A stretch of 56,579 nucleotides of DNA, taken from the NCBI GenBank assembly GCA_023399815.1, contig JAEWOJ010000048.1, forward strand, positions 1 through 56,579, read 5' to 3'. This document shows positions 1 through 8,477 of the stretch, piece by piece. The stretch is from Pseudomonadota bacterium (lineage in GTDB: Bacteria > Pseudomonadota > Gammaproteobacteria > Xanthomonadales > Xanthomonadaceae). Each line of letters opens with the position of its first letter. Position 1 is the stretch's first letter. Under the pieces are notes generated by a model, which saw only the letters and a program-made list of their open reading frames with translations, was not told the DNA's origin and ran no database searches. The translations under genes were made by a program, and so were the position numbers.

Positions 1-158
1 TTGGGGCTACGGGTACTCCCCCGCAAAACCCCGGGGCGCTACTGGGGTCGCTCCTACATGTCTGCGTGTATATGCCATATGTGCATATGCCGCATGCAGG
101 CGGCGTTGGCGCCGGCCCTGCTACCCTTTCCATCCCCCACACGCCCAGAGCCATCGCC

Positions 159-713
159 ATGAGCCGACTGCGCATCTTCAACGACACCGACCCGGCCACG
201 CCGCTGCTGGACAGCCGCGACGGCGGGGTCATCAGCGCCGAGCTGAAGAAGATCGGCGTCACCTTCGAGCGTTGGCAGGCCAGATATCCGGTCGCTCCCG
301 GCGCCAGCCAGGAGGACGTGTTCGCCGCCTACCGCGAGGACATCGACCGCCTGGTCGCCACGCATGGCTTCAAGAGCGTGGACGTGGCCTCGATCGCGCC
401 GGACAACCCCAACCGCGCCGAGATCCGCCTGAAGTTCCTCGACGAGCATTACCACAAGGAGGACGAAGTGCGTTTCTTCGTCGCCGGCTCGGGCCTGTTC
501 ACCCTGCACGTGGACGACAAGGTCTACGAGGTGGAGTGCGTCAAGGACGACCTGATCTCGGTGCCAGACGGCACCACCCACTGGTTCGACATGGGCGCAG
601 ACCCGAGCTTCGTCGCGATCCGCTTCTTCACCGAGCCGGATGGCTGGGTCGGCCACTTCACCGGCACCGACATCGCGCGGCAATTCCCGCGCTATGAACC
701 CGACGCCGCGTGA
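159..713 (+). CDS. mtnD: Acireductone dioxygenase (methionine salvage)
   Basis: This cupin metalloenzyme oxidises the acireductone intermediate of the methylthioadenosine cycle to formate and the 2-keto acid precursor of methionine. The 184-residue product has the family's usual length. The metal ligands are visible as H97, H99 and E103 in EHYHKEDE and H141 in TTHWFD, the same spacing as in the characterised bacterial enzyme. The frame stays open upstream to position 66, but those residues resemble no family member, so the ATG at 159 (MSRLRIF) is chosen. The next gene on the same strand is mtnC, which makes its substrate. mtnB would be expected just left of the window; that is inference. Confidence 0.95.
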   Translation: MSRLRIFNDTDPATPLLDSRDGGVISAELKKIGVTFERWQARYPVAPGASQEDVFAAYREDIDRLVATHGFKSVDVASIAPDNPNRAEIRLKFLDEHYHKEDEVRFFVAGSGLFTLHVDDKVYEVECVKDDLISVPDGTTHWFDMGADPSFVAIRFFTEPDGWVGHFTGTDIARQFPRYEPDAA

Positions 714-725
714 TGCTTGACGTTT

Positions 726-948
726 GAAGCCCCTCTCCCTTTGGGGTGAGAGGGGCAGTTTGCGAACCACCGGTTCGCTGCCCCTCGAACGCCCTTGCGC
801 CAGCGCAAGGGCCGGGGCGCGAAGCGGGGGTTGGGGGCGAAGCAGAAATGCACCGAACTCGCCAACCGCTTCCGCACCCGCTCCACCCTCCTCGCTTCCC
901 CCTACCCTCATCCGCCCCTTCGGGGCACCTTCTCCCGGAGGGAGAAGG
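726..948. repeat. Composite intergenic repeat, copy A
   Basis: The mtnD-mtnC gap holds a GC-rich element starting with GAAGCCCCTCTCCCT and ending with TTCTCCCGGAGGGAGAAGG, with the inner modules GGGCCGGGGCGCGAAGCGGGG and TCATCCGCCCCTTCGGGGCA. The same modules occur in the same order at 3565-3908 and, in reverse orientation, at 35187-35437. Each terminal module is itself a small hairpin. No open frame here looks like a gene. Confidence 0.7.
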
Positions 949-964
949 AAATGGACCAACCGCC

Positions 965-1663
965 ATGACCACCCGCGCCATCCTCACCGACATCGAAGGC
1001 ACCACGTCGAGCATCTCCTTCGTCAAGGAAGTGCTGTTCCCCTACGCCCGCGACGCCCTGCCCGGCTTCGTGCGCGCGCACGGACACGAACCCGAAGTAC
1101 GCCGCTGGCTCGATGCCGTGGCCACCGAGATCGCGGCCAGCGCCTGCCAGGACGAGGTCGTCGTCGAAGCCCTGCAGGGCTGGATCGACCAGGACCGCAA
1201 GCACACCGCGCTCAAGGCGCTGCAGGGCATGATCTGGGACGCCGGCTACCGCAACGGCGACTACACCGCGCACCTGTACCCGGAAGTGGCCGCGGTGCTG
1301 CGCAGCTGGCATGCCGCCGGCATCCCGCTGTACGTGTACTCCTCCGGCTCGGTGCCGGCGCAGAAGCTGTTCTTCGGCTTCAGCGACGCCGGCGACCTCG
1401 ATGGCCTGTTCTCGGGCAATTTCGATACCGGGATCGGCGGCAAGCGCGAGGCCGGCAGCTATGCCCGCATCGCCGCGGCCATCGGCATCGCGCCGCACGA
1501 CATCCTGTTCCTGTCCGACATCGTCGAGGAACTGGACGCGGCGCGCGAAGCCGGCCTGCGGACCGTGCTGCTGGACCGCCGGGACGACTACCCGATGCCG
1601 CGCACCGGCGAGGCCACGCACGGCCATGCCCGTGTGGAGAATTTCGAGCAGATCGCGCTGTAA
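965..1663 (+). CDS. mtnC: Enolase-phosphatase E1 (methionine salvage)
   Basis: This HAD-superfamily enzyme enolises and then dephosphorylates 2,3-diketo-5-methylthiopentyl-1-phosphate, giving the acireductone used by MtnD. The 232-residue product starts MTTRAILTDIEGTTSSISF, whose DIEGTT loop holds the nucleophile Asp. YSSGSVPAQKLFFG is the HAD motif II region and DILFLSDIVEELDAA is motif III. The ATG at 965 is chosen because family similarity begins there; the upstream open frame lies in the copy A repeat. It probably forms a transcription unit with mtnD across the 251-nt gap. Confidence 0.94.
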   Translation: MTTRAILTDIEGTTSSISFVKEVLFPYARDALPGFVRAHGHEPEVRRWLDAVATEIAASACQDEVVVEALQGWIDQDRKHTALKALQGMIWDAGYRNGDYTAHLYPEVAAVLRSWHAAGIPLYVYSSGSVPAQKLFFGFSDAGDLDGLFSGNFDTGIGGKREAGSYARIAAAIGIAPHDILFLSDIVEELDAAREAGLRTVLLDRRDDYPMPRTGEATHGHARVENFEQIAL

Positions 1664-1666
1664 GGC

Positions 1667-1730
1667 GTCGCGGCTGACGCCGCTCCTGCAACAACGATGT
1701 CTCCCATGTAGGAGCGACGTAAGTCGCGAC
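1667..1730. repeat. REP pair left of the RAYT gene
   Basis: Two REP palindromes lie head to head. The left one is read as GTCGCGGCTGACGCCGCTCC and its inverted partner begins at 1708 with GTAGGAGCGACGTAAGTCGC. A spacer containing ATGTCTCCCAT separates them. The pair begins 3 nt after the mtnC stop codon, and the same arrangement with the same spacer word recurs on the other side of the RAYT gene. Confidence 0.9.
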
Positions 1731-1797
1731 GCTTTCCTACCCGTCAACGCAGGCTTTTCCGCTCGCACATGCAGGACGGGCGCATCACCCTGCGGGC

Positions 1798-2259
1798 ATG
1801 CCAGACGAGTACCGACCGGGCCACGCCGCTCTTCGTCGTGGCCGCATCCCGCTCCCGAACCACCTCTATCTGCTCACGTTCATCACGGATGGGCGACGGC
1901 CGATCTTCACCGACACCGCCTGTGCGATGGCTGCCGCACGGGCCATCAACGACGCCCGCCTGTGGCCGGACGCCCGACTGCTGGCGTGGGTGTTGATGCC
2001 CGACCATTGGCATGGCCTGGTCCAGTTGGGCGGAACCGGCGGGCTCGCTCCACTCGTCCAGCGCCTGAAAGCGAACAGTGCCCGGCCTCTCCCCGCCGGC
2101 GTGGCAAGACCCGTCTGGGGACGCGGCTTCCACGACCATGCGCTGCGCCAGGAGGAGGACGTGCGGGCGGTTGCGCGTTACATCGTCATGAATCCGGTCA
2201 GGGCGGGAATCGCGACTTCACCAAGGTTCTACGCGTACTGGAATGCGGTGTGGCTTTGA
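1798..2259 (+). CDS. REP-associated tyrosine transposase (RAYT, Y1/HUH family)
   Basis: This is a 153-residue single-domain Y1 transposase. Members of this family nick and rejoin single-stranded REP DNA and are held responsible for REP spread. The HUH motif is H70-W71-H72 in VLMPDHWHGL, the candidate catalytic tyrosine is Y128 in ARYIVMNPVRAG, and the family segment VWGRGFHDHALR is present. The length fits a compact RAYT with no frameshift, so it may be active. It is a single copy flanked by inverted REP pairs (1667-1730 and 2269-2337), the usual domesticated arrangement. No clear ribosome-binding site precedes the ATG at 1798. Confidence 0.92.
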   Translation: MPDEYRPGHAALRRGRIPLPNHLYLLTFITDGRRPIFTDTACAMAAARAINDARLWPDARLLAWVLMPDHWHGLVQLGGTGGLAPLVQRLKANSARPLPAGVARPVWGRGFHDHALRQEEDVRAVARYIVMNPVRAGIATSPRFYAYWNAVWL

Positions 2260-2268
2260 TGTCATGCT

Positions 2269-2337
2269 GTCGCGACTGACGTCGCTCCTACAACAACACA
2301 GCAATGTCTCCCATGTAGGAGCGACGTCAGTCGCGAC
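2269..2337. repeat. REP pair right of the RAYT gene
   Basis: An inverted REP (2269-2291, GTCGCGACTGACGTCGCTCC then TAC) is followed by the spacer word ATGTCTCCCAT and a forward REP (2315-2337, GTAGGAGCGACGTCAGTCGC then GAC). The arms are perfect inverted copies of each other. The pair starts 9 nt after the RAYT stop codon. The forward REP contains the stop codon and last residues of the next gene. Confidence 0.93.
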
Positions 2338-3508
2338 CGCCGCGATGGGCGCCGGCCCGCCGCAGCACCAGCACGTCGATGCTCGACGGCACGCCCAGCC
2401 GGGCACTGAAGCCATCCCACTGGCCGGCGCCGGCGCTGACGAACAGGGTCATGCCGCCGACCCGGTAGTCGCCGCGCACATAGCCATCGTTGGCCGGCGC
2501 CACCAGCCAGCGGTCCATTCCTAGGATGTGGCCGCCATGGGTATGCCCGGATACCTGCAGGTCGATCGCACCGGTGGCCGCGGCCGCCCGCGCCTGCTTC
2601 GGCTGGTGCGCGAGCAGGATGTGGAAATCGCTGCCCGCCGCCTGCCGCACCACCGCCGGGAGGTCCGGGGCGATGCCGCCATGGACCAGGTCACCGCGCT
2701 GGTAGAACGCCAGGTCGCCGACGCCGGACACGGCCAGCGTACGGCCGTTGATGGCGAGCTTCGCCGTCCGGTTCTCCAGCACGCCGAGGCCCAGCTGCCG
2801 GAAGTGCGCCATCCATTCCGCGTAGTTGCTGTAGTACTCGTGGTTGCCGGGCGCCACCCACACGCCATGCGGCGCGTGCAGTTCGGCCAGGGCGGCGACG
2901 TTGCCGGCGTTGCCCGCAACCTGCCCGTCCACCATGTCGCCCGGCAGCACGATCAGGTCGGGCCTGGCGGCCAGCACGTCGTCGACGATGCGCCGCGTGC
3001 GCCATGCGCCCTTGACCGGGCTGGCGTGGATATCGGCCAGCACCGCCACGCGCAGGCCGTCCAGTTCCGGCGGCAGCGAGGCCAGCACGATCTCGCGCTC
3101 GTGCACCTCCGGTGGCTTCAGGCCGTTGTACGTGCCCAGCGTCGCCAGCGCGGCCACCAGCACGAGGGCGATGCGATGCAGGCGCATGCCATGCAGGAAG
3201 GCGCACAACGCCGCCGCACGGCGCGACAGCCGCGCCGGCAGCCACAGCAGGTCGCGCAGCAGCGCGAAGGCCAATGCCAGCATCAACGCCACCATCAGCC
3301 AGCCGGACAGCAGCTGTATCCACGCGCTGGCGGCGTCGCCGAAGACGTGCCGCCGCCACAGCCACGTCATCAGCTGCAACAGCGGCCCCACGGCGAACGC
3401 CAGCCCCACGCACCAGCGCCGCTGCCTGCCGGGTCGCGCCACCGGCCACCACAGCCAGACTCCCAGCAGCAAGGACAACAACAAGGGCAACAGCAGCAAG
3501 AGGATCAT
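2327..3508 (-). CDS. Membrane-anchored metallophosphoesterase (YkuE/YaeI-like)
   Basis: The 393-residue product has about four hydrophobic segments in residues 1-135, followed by a calcineurin-like phosphoesterase domain. Metal-binding motifs appear in order: VLADIHAS, LPGDMVDGQ, APGNHEYY, LLAHQPK and SGHTHGGHI. Related YkuE and LpxG-type proteins act on phospholipids or lipid A precursors; the substrate here is unknown. The domain probably sits on the membrane surface. Its last codons and TGA (2327-2329) lie inside a REP element, so the C-terminal GGRD is REP-derived. The start is not preceded by a strong ribosome-binding site and could be slightly further in. Confidence 0.88.
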   Translation of the reverse strand: MILLLLLPLLLSLLLGVWLWWPVARPGRQRRWCVGLAFAVGPLLQLMTWLWRRHVFGDAASAWIQLLSGWLMVALMLALAFALLRDLLWLPARLSRRAAALCAFLHGMRLHRIALVLVAALATLGTYNGLKPPEVHEREIVLASLPPELDGLRVAVLADIHASPVKGAWRTRRIVDDVLAARPDLIVLPGDMVDGQVAGNAGNVAALAELHAPHGVWVAPGNHEYYSNYAEWMAHFRQLGLGVLENRTAKLAINGRTLAVSGVGDLAFYQRGDLVHGGIAPDLPAVVRQAAGSDFHILLAHQPKQARAAAATGAIDLQVSGHTHGGHILGMDRWLVAPANDGYVRGDYRVGGMTLFVSAGAGQWDGFSARLGVPSSIDVLVLRRAGAHRGGRD

Positions 3509-3564
3509 CGGCGGGGGTCACGGCAGCACCGGCAATGGAGCATTGCCGGAAAGAAATGGAGAGA

Positions 3565-3908
3565 GAAGCCCCTCGCCCTGCAGGACGAGAAGGCACGGCC
3601 TGCGCGCCACCGGCGCGCGTGCCCTGGAGCGCCCATGCCGCTGGCGCGGGGCCGGGGCGCGGAGCGGGGATCGGGCGATAGGCGACGGGGTGCAGGCAGT
3701 CCGGGCGTCATGAACTTCCGTTCGCCCTCTTCCGCCCTTGCATGCTGCTCCTGTGGCGCCCCCTTCGGGCCGGCGTCGCCGTCCGCCTCGGCATCCTGCC
3801 TCGCGAGCGGGCACCCGCATTCGGCACATCTCTGTGCCTCATGCTTCGAGCGGCCTCGCCGCACAGCCCGGCATTCCTGCCGGGCTGTCTCCCGAAGGGC
3901 GAAGGGGA
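3565..3908. repeat. Composite intergenic repeat, copy B, filling a 404-nt gap
   Basis: The 3509-3912 gap contains no credible gene. Most of it is a diverged, longer copy of the element at 726-948. It begins GAAGCCCCTCGCCCTGCAGG, carries GGGGCCGGGGCGCGGAGCGG and CCCCCTTCGGG, and ends TGTCTCCCGAAGGGCGAAGG. Like copy C it has an internal CATTCGGCACAT...ATGTGCC-type hairpin and a CCCGGCATTCCTGCCGGG stem. It ends 4 nt before the DUF885 stop codon. Confidence 0.68.
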
Positions 3909-3912
3909 TACC

Positions 3913-5730
3913 TCACGCGCCCTTGCCGGCAATCCAGCGGTCGATCTTTTCGTCCAGCACGTCCAGCGGCACCGAGCCGTCCTTCAGCACTTCGGCGTGG
4001 AACTCGCGGATGTCGAACCTGTCGCCCAGCTTCTGCTCGGCGCGCCTGCGCAGTTCCTGGATCTTCAGCTCGCCGGTCTTGTAGGCCAGCGCCTGGCCCG
4101 GCCAGGCGATGTAGCGCTCGGCCTCGGCGATGGCGTCAGGCTCGCTGACCGAGGAGTTGGCGAACATGTAGTCCAGCACCTGCTGGCGGGTCCAGCCCTT
4201 GGAATGCAGGCCGGTGTCCACCACCAGGCGCACCGCGCGCCACAGTTCGCCCTGCAGGCGGCCGAAGTAGCTGTACGGATCGGTGTAGACGCCCAAGTCC
4301 TTGCCCAGGCTCTCGGCATACAGGCCCCAGCCCTCGATGAAGGCGGTCTGCCCGCCGAAGCGGCGGAACGCCGGCACGCCCTGCAGCTCCTGCTGCAGGG
4401 CCAGCTGGAAGTGGTGGCCCGGGATCGCCTCGTGCAGGAACAGGTCCTCCGCGTCCCAGGTCTTGCGGGTCGGCAGGTCATAGGTGTTGACGTAGAAGAT
4501 GCCCGGGCGGCTGCCGTCCTCGCTGGGCTGCATGTACTCGCCGCCGGCGGCCGACTGCGCGCGGAACGCCTCGATCGGGCGGATCTCGAAGCCGGCCTTG
4601 GGCGTCAGCGAGAACAGCTTGGGTACGTTGGCCTCGATCGTCTTCTCCAGCCCGCGGTAATGCGCCAGCAGCGCGTCCTCCGACGTGAACTCGAACCGCT
4701 TGTCGTGCTGCATGAACGCGAAGAAGTCCTGCAGCGAGCCCTTGAAGCCCACCTGCTCCATCACCTTGCGCATCTCGCCGTGGATGCGCTCGACCTCCTT
4801 CAGGCCGATCTCGTGGATCTGCTCCGGGGTCTGCTCGGTGGTGGTCATCTGCTTGGCGCTGAAGGCGTACCACGCCTTGCCGTCGGGCAGTGCGTCCAGG
4901 CCCACGCTGTCGCGGGTGGCCGGCAGGTACTCGTTGGCGATGAAGTCGCGCTCCTTCCGGATCGCCGGCATCAGCTGTTCGGCGATCAGCGTGCGGAACG
5001 CGGCGGTCAGGCGCTCCTTGTCGGCGGCAGGGAAATCGGCCGGCATCGCGGCGATCGGGCCCCAGAACTGGCTGTCCTCCGGCTTGGCGGTGATGATCGC
5101 GTCGAACTGCGGCACCACCTTCTCCATCAGCACGCGCGGCTGCACCACGCCGGCCTTCATGCCTTCGCGCATGTTGGCGATCTCGGTATCCAGCAGCACC
5201 GGGATGCGCGCAGCGCGCTTGAGCCAGTCGTCGTAGTCCTTCACCGTCTTGAACGGCTGCGCCACCTGGCCCGAGCCCAGCAGCACCGCGTAGCTGACGG
5301 TCGAGCCCATCTGGTTGACCGGCATCATCCAGCCCGGGAACTTCTCGCCTTCCAGCGACTGCTTCTGCTCCTCGACGAAGATGCGGTAGCTCAGCAGGTC
5401 CTGGCCGGCCAGGCCGGCGTCGCCGATCTTCTGCACCTTGTCCAGCCATTCGACGGTGAAATCGTGGCTCTGCCTGCGGTACTCGGCCGAGCCCAGGTCC
5501 GGCAGCTGGTCGTTGTAGCGGTTGTCGCCCTGGAAGGTGGCCTGCAGCGGATTGAGCTTGAGCACGCCTTCCCAGTAGTCGGCGTACAGCTGGTTCAGCT
5601 GCGCGGCCTTGCCGGCCTGCGCGGCCTGGCTGGCGGCGTCGCCGCCGGCCTGCTGCGTGGACGGCGAACAGGCGGCCAGCACGGTGGCCAGGGACAACGA
5701 GACGGACAGGGCCAGCGGACGGAGCTTCAT
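3913..5730 (-). CDS. DUF885 family lipoprotein, putative zinc peptidase
   Basis: The 605-residue product begins MKLRPLALSVSLSLATVLAACSPS, a signal peptide with lipobox LAAC, so it is probably a lipoprotein of the cell envelope. The DUF885 domain fills the rest. FLHEAIPGHHFQLALQQE is a gluzincin-like HExxxHH motif, and GQTAFIEGWGLYAESLG supplies the downstream glutamate segment typical of the family. The substrate is not known, and peptidase activity is inferred from the motif. The ATG at 5728-5730 is chosen because the signal peptide starts there; the longer upstream frame is compositional. The gene lies divergent to the permease at 5938. Confidence 0.9.
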   Translation of the reverse strand: MKLRPLALSVSLSLATVLAACSPSTQQAGGDAASQAAQAGKAAQLNQLYADYWEGVLKLNPLQATFQGDNRYNDQLPDLGSAEYRRQSHDFTVEWLDKVQKIGDAGLAGQDLLSYRIFVEEQKQSLEGEKFPGWMMPVNQMGSTVSYAVLLGSGQVAQPFKTVKDYDDWLKRAARIPVLLDTEIANMREGMKAGVVQPRVLMEKVVPQFDAIITAKPEDSQFWGPIAAMPADFPAADKERLTAAFRTLIAEQLMPAIRKERDFIANEYLPATRDSVGLDALPDGKAWYAFSAKQMTTTEQTPEQIHEIGLKEVERIHGEMRKVMEQVGFKGSLQDFFAFMQHDKRFEFTSEDALLAHYRGLEKTIEANVPKLFSLTPKAGFEIRPIEAFRAQSAAGGEYMQPSEDGSRPGIFYVNTYDLPTRKTWDAEDLFLHEAIPGHHFQLALQQELQGVPAFRRFGGQTAFIEGWGLYAESLGKDLGVYTDPYSYFGRLQGELWRAVRLVVDTGLHSKGWTRQQVLDYMFANSSVSEPDAIAEAERYIAWPGQALAYKTGELKIQELRRRAEQKLGDRFDIREFHAEVLKDGSVPLDVLDEKIDRWIAGKGA

Positions 5731-5937
5731 GGGGAATCCATCGGGGAATGAGACGGCCAGCCTCCACATGGCGCCACGGCCTGCAAAGGGCCAAAGGTCA
5801 TTGCCCGGCGTCTGCCGTCGCGGCCGGGCCGGCAACGCGTCATAATCCGCGCCCCGTCCGGCGCCCGCCCCGGCAGACGCCCTCCCCACCTTAGGCCCGA
5901 TCCGTCGCCCCGCGGCGCCTGCGATCGCGCCCCCGCC

Positions 5938-7218
5938 ATGCCGTATCCGATGACTACCTCGTACCGCCCGCTGGGCTTCTGGTCCGCCACCGCCCTGGTC
6001 GTGGGCAGCATGATCGGCTCGGGCACCTTCCTGCTGCCGGCGACGCTGGCGCCGTATGGCGCCGCCACCTTGGTCGGCTGGGCCATCACCCTGTGCGGCG
6101 CGCTGCTGCTGGCGGTCACCTTCGCGCAACTGGCGCGGCGCTGGCCGCAGACCGGCGGCCCCTACGTGTTCGCGCGCAACGCCTTCGGCGAGCTGCCCGG
6201 CTTCGTGGTGGCGTGGAGCTACTGGATCTCGATGTGGTGCGCCATCGCCGCGATTGCCATCGCCTTCACCGGCAGCGTCGGCGCCCTCTTCCCCGCCCTG
6301 ACCGCCACCCCGGTGCGCGCGGCCAGCTGTGGCCTGGTCGCGTTGTGGCTGTGCGCCGGCGTGAACCTGGCCGGCCTGCGCGAGGCCGGCCGCCTGCAAC
6401 TGCTGACCACCGTGCTGAAGGTGGTGCCGCTGCTGCTGTTCGGGCTGGTGGCGTTGTGGTTCGTCGACAGCGGCCGCTACGTGCCGTTCAACCCCAGCGG
6501 GGAATCGCTGGGCAGCGTCGCCGGCGCCACCGTGGCGCTGACGCTGTGGGCGATGATCGGCCTGGAAGCGGCCACCGTGCCGGCCGGATCCGTCGACGAT
6601 GCCCCGCGCACGGTGGCGCGCGCCACCGTGGCCGGCACCGCCATCGCCGGCGTCGCCACCGTGCTGGCCTGCACCACCGTGCTGGGCCTGCTGCCGGCCG
6701 ACGCGCTGGCACGCTCCGGCGCGCCGATGGCCGACGCCGCGGCGGCGCTGTGGGGCGCGGGCGCCGGCAAGCTGCTGGCGGTGGTGATGGCAATCTCCTG
6801 CGTGGGCGCGCTCAACGGCTGGACCCTGCTCGCGGCGCAGCTGCCGATGGCCGCCGCCCGCGACGGCGTGCTGCCGCGCGCCTTCGCCCGCGAGAACCGG
6901 CGCGGCGCCCCGGCCTTCGGCGTCATCGTCAGCTGCCTGCTCGCCACCGTGCTGGTGATCAGCAACTACAACCGCTCGCTGGTGGACCTGTTCAAGTTCT
7001 CGGTGCTGCTGTCCACCGCCGCCACCCTGCTGCCCTACCTCGCTGGCGCCGCCGCGTGGCTGTGGCGCGGCAGCGGCGGCGCCTCACGCCTGGCCGCCGC
7101 CGGCGCGCTGGCCTTCAGCCTGTACGCGCTGGGCGGCATCGGCGCCGAGGCGCTGCTGTGGGGCGCCGGACTGGTCGTGGCGGGATTGCCGATTTATTTC
7201 TGGCTACGGCGAAGCTGA
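5938..7218 (+). CDS. APC family amino acid permease (AdiC/YjeH-like)
   Basis: The 426-residue product is almost entirely hydrophobic, with about 11-12 membrane segments. The N-terminal GSMIGSGTFLLPATLAPYG matches the unwound first helix (GxxIGSGIF) that binds the substrate amino group in the APC superfamily. The conserved GPYVFARNAFGELPGFVVAWSYW segment and IGLEAATVPAGSVDDAPRTV follow. The substrate is not determined; the AdiC and YjeH groups carry arginine, agmatine or neutral amino acids. A second ATG 12 nt downstream could be the start. A CATAAT hexamer at 5841-5846 is a possible -10 site. The gene stands alone, divergent from the DUF885 gene. Confidence 0.88.
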   Translation: MPYPMTTSYRPLGFWSATALVVGSMIGSGTFLLPATLAPYGAATLVGWAITLCGALLLAVTFAQLARRWPQTGGPYVFARNAFGELPGFVVAWSYWISMWCAIAAIAIAFTGSVGALFPALTATPVRAASCGLVALWLCAGVNLAGLREAGRLQLLTTVLKVVPLLLFGLVALWFVDSGRYVPFNPSGESLGSVAGATVALTLWAMIGLEAATVPAGSVDDAPRTVARATVAGTAIAGVATVLACTTVLGLLPADALARSGAPMADAAAALWGAGAGKLLAVVMAISCVGALNGWTLLAAQLPMAAARDGVLPRAFARENRRGAPAFGVIVSCLLATVLVISNYNRSLVDLFKFSVLLSTAATLLPYLAGAAAWLWRGSGGASRLAAAGALAFSLYALGGIGAEALLWGAGLVVAGLPIYFWLRRS

Positions 7219-7284
7219 GCCGCGTAGTCCGGATGCCAAGCCAGCGAGGCCTGGCGCACGGGGCTCCGCGGCCGGCCCGGCACT

Positions 7285-8436
7285 TCAGGCCACTTCCCCG
7301 GTGAAGAACTTCACGAACCCGGACGGTGCGCTCTGCCCGAGGCAGAGCTCCAGCACCTCATATGCGGCGGCGGCTTCGGGCGCGCTTCGCGCGAACATTT
7401 CCTCTTCGTAGAGCGACAGCGCGGCCTCGATGTCCTGCGGATTGGCAATGATCGCTGCCGCCAGCCGGGCGCCATCGAACATTGCAAGGTTGGCGCCCTC
7501 CCCGGACGGCGGCATCAGGTGCGCGGCGTCGCCCAGAAGGGTGACGCCCGGCACACGCTCCCAGCGGTGCCCAACCGGCAGCGAGTGGATCATCCGAGCG
7601 ACCGGCGCAGTCTCGCCTTCGGTGATCAACGCGGTGATTTCCGGCGCCCAGCCGTTGAACTCCACCGCCAGCAGGGAAATCGCGTCGCCGTCGTTGGCGA
7701 CCTCCATGGCCCACTCGGCGGGGCACCTGAGTTGCACGTAGGTGTGCAGGACGTCTCCGGCTTCCCGATGCACCGCGATCGCCTTGTCCGGCGCCAAGGC
7801 ATACATGGCGCCGCTGCCAACGGCCTCTGCCGCCACCCGATGCGACCGCTCGACGTCGTGGAGGCGGATCTCGAAGAACGTGACCCCGATGTATTCCGGC
7901 TGCGCATCCGACAGCAGTGGCCGGACCCTGGACCATGCGCCGTCCGCACCCACGAGGAGGTCGGCTGCCTCGGCCGACCCGTCCGCGAAAGCCAACCGGT
8001 GCCGCCCATCGCCAAGGGGAACGATCGACTCCAGTTTCTTGCCCCAGCGGATCGTGCCAGCGGGCAAGGATTCAAGGAGCAGGCGCCTCAGGTCGCCGCG
8101 AAGGACCTCCGGCCGCCCACCCTTGCCATCGTCGGGTTCGTCGAGCAACACGGTGCCGTGCCGGTCGAGGATGCGCGATGCCTGGGCGCCTTCGTGGATG
8201 AGCGAACGGAATGGGTCGATCAGACCCGCTGCTTCGAGGGCAAGTTGGCCGTTGTGCTCGTGGATGTCGAGCTGCCCGCCCTGTGCGCGGGTTTCGGGCG
8301 AGGCCTCTGCCTCGAAGATCATTGGCCGGATCCCGTGAAGATGCAGGACCCGCGCAAGGGTCAGGCCGCCGAGGCCCGCACCCACGATGGTGATCGATGG
8401 AGTAGTCACGCCCATGCCGGTGGAACGTCGATCCAT
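7285..8436 (-). CDS. FAD-dependent monooxygenase, Tet(X)-like
   Basis: This is a 383-residue class A flavoprotein hydroxylase. The FAD-binding GAGLGGLTLARVL lies near residue 20, a DLLVGADGAWSRVR segment follows, and GDAAHLMPPSGEGANLAMFDG binds the FAD ribityl and phosphate. The GDAAHLMPP segment and the C-terminal YEEEMFARSAPEA pattern resemble the tetracycline-inactivating Tet(X) group, but many members act on other aromatic compounds, so drug resistance should not be assumed. Start choice is uncertain: MDRRSTG at 8436 or MGVTTPS at 8415, neither with a clear ribosome-binding site. The divergent TetR regulator and intervening palindrome suggest inducible expression. Confidence 0.9.
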   Translation of the reverse strand: MDRRSTGMGVTTPSITIVGAGLGGLTLARVLHLHGIRPMIFEAEASPETRAQGGQLDIHEHNGQLALEAAGLIDPFRSLIHEGAQASRILDRHGTVLLDEPDDGKGGRPEVLRGDLRRLLLESLPAGTIRWGKKLESIVPLGDGRHRLAFADGSAEAADLLVGADGAWSRVRPLLSDAQPEYIGVTFFEIRLHDVERSHRVAAEAVGSGAMYALAPDKAIAVHREAGDVLHTYVQLRCPAEWAMEVANDGDAISLLAVEFNGWAPEITALITEGETAPVARMIHSLPVGHRWERVPGVTLLGDAAHLMPPSGEGANLAMFDGARLAAAIIANPQDIEAALSLYEEEMFARSAPEAAAAYEVLELCLGQSAPSGFVKFFTGEVA

Positions 8437-8443
8437 AAATTAT

Positions 8444-8458
8444 TGGAACACCGTTCCA
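8444..8458. promoter_or_regulatory. Putative TetR operator between divergent genes
   Basis: TGGAACACCGTTCCA is a 6-bp perfect inverted repeat with a 3-nt centre, in the 41-nt gap between the monooxygenase and tetR starts. A second, looser copy (TGGAACGTCGATCCA) lies at 8421-8435 over the monooxygenase start. Position and symmetry fit autorepression by the adjacent TetR protein, but no binding data exist here. Confidence 0.6.
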
Positions 8459-8477
8459 CCCATGTCAACATCAGGCG

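Noticed and set aside
30..55. A possible degenerate REP at the window's left edge (GTCGCTCCTAC)
   Set aside because: Only 11 bases match the REP end and no palindrome partner is visible; too short to call.
2528..5751. Long + strand open frames (518 and 669 codons) opposite the phosphoesterase and DUF885 genes
   Set aside because: They are antisense shadows with low-complexity translations; the minus-strand genes carry intact catalytic motifs.
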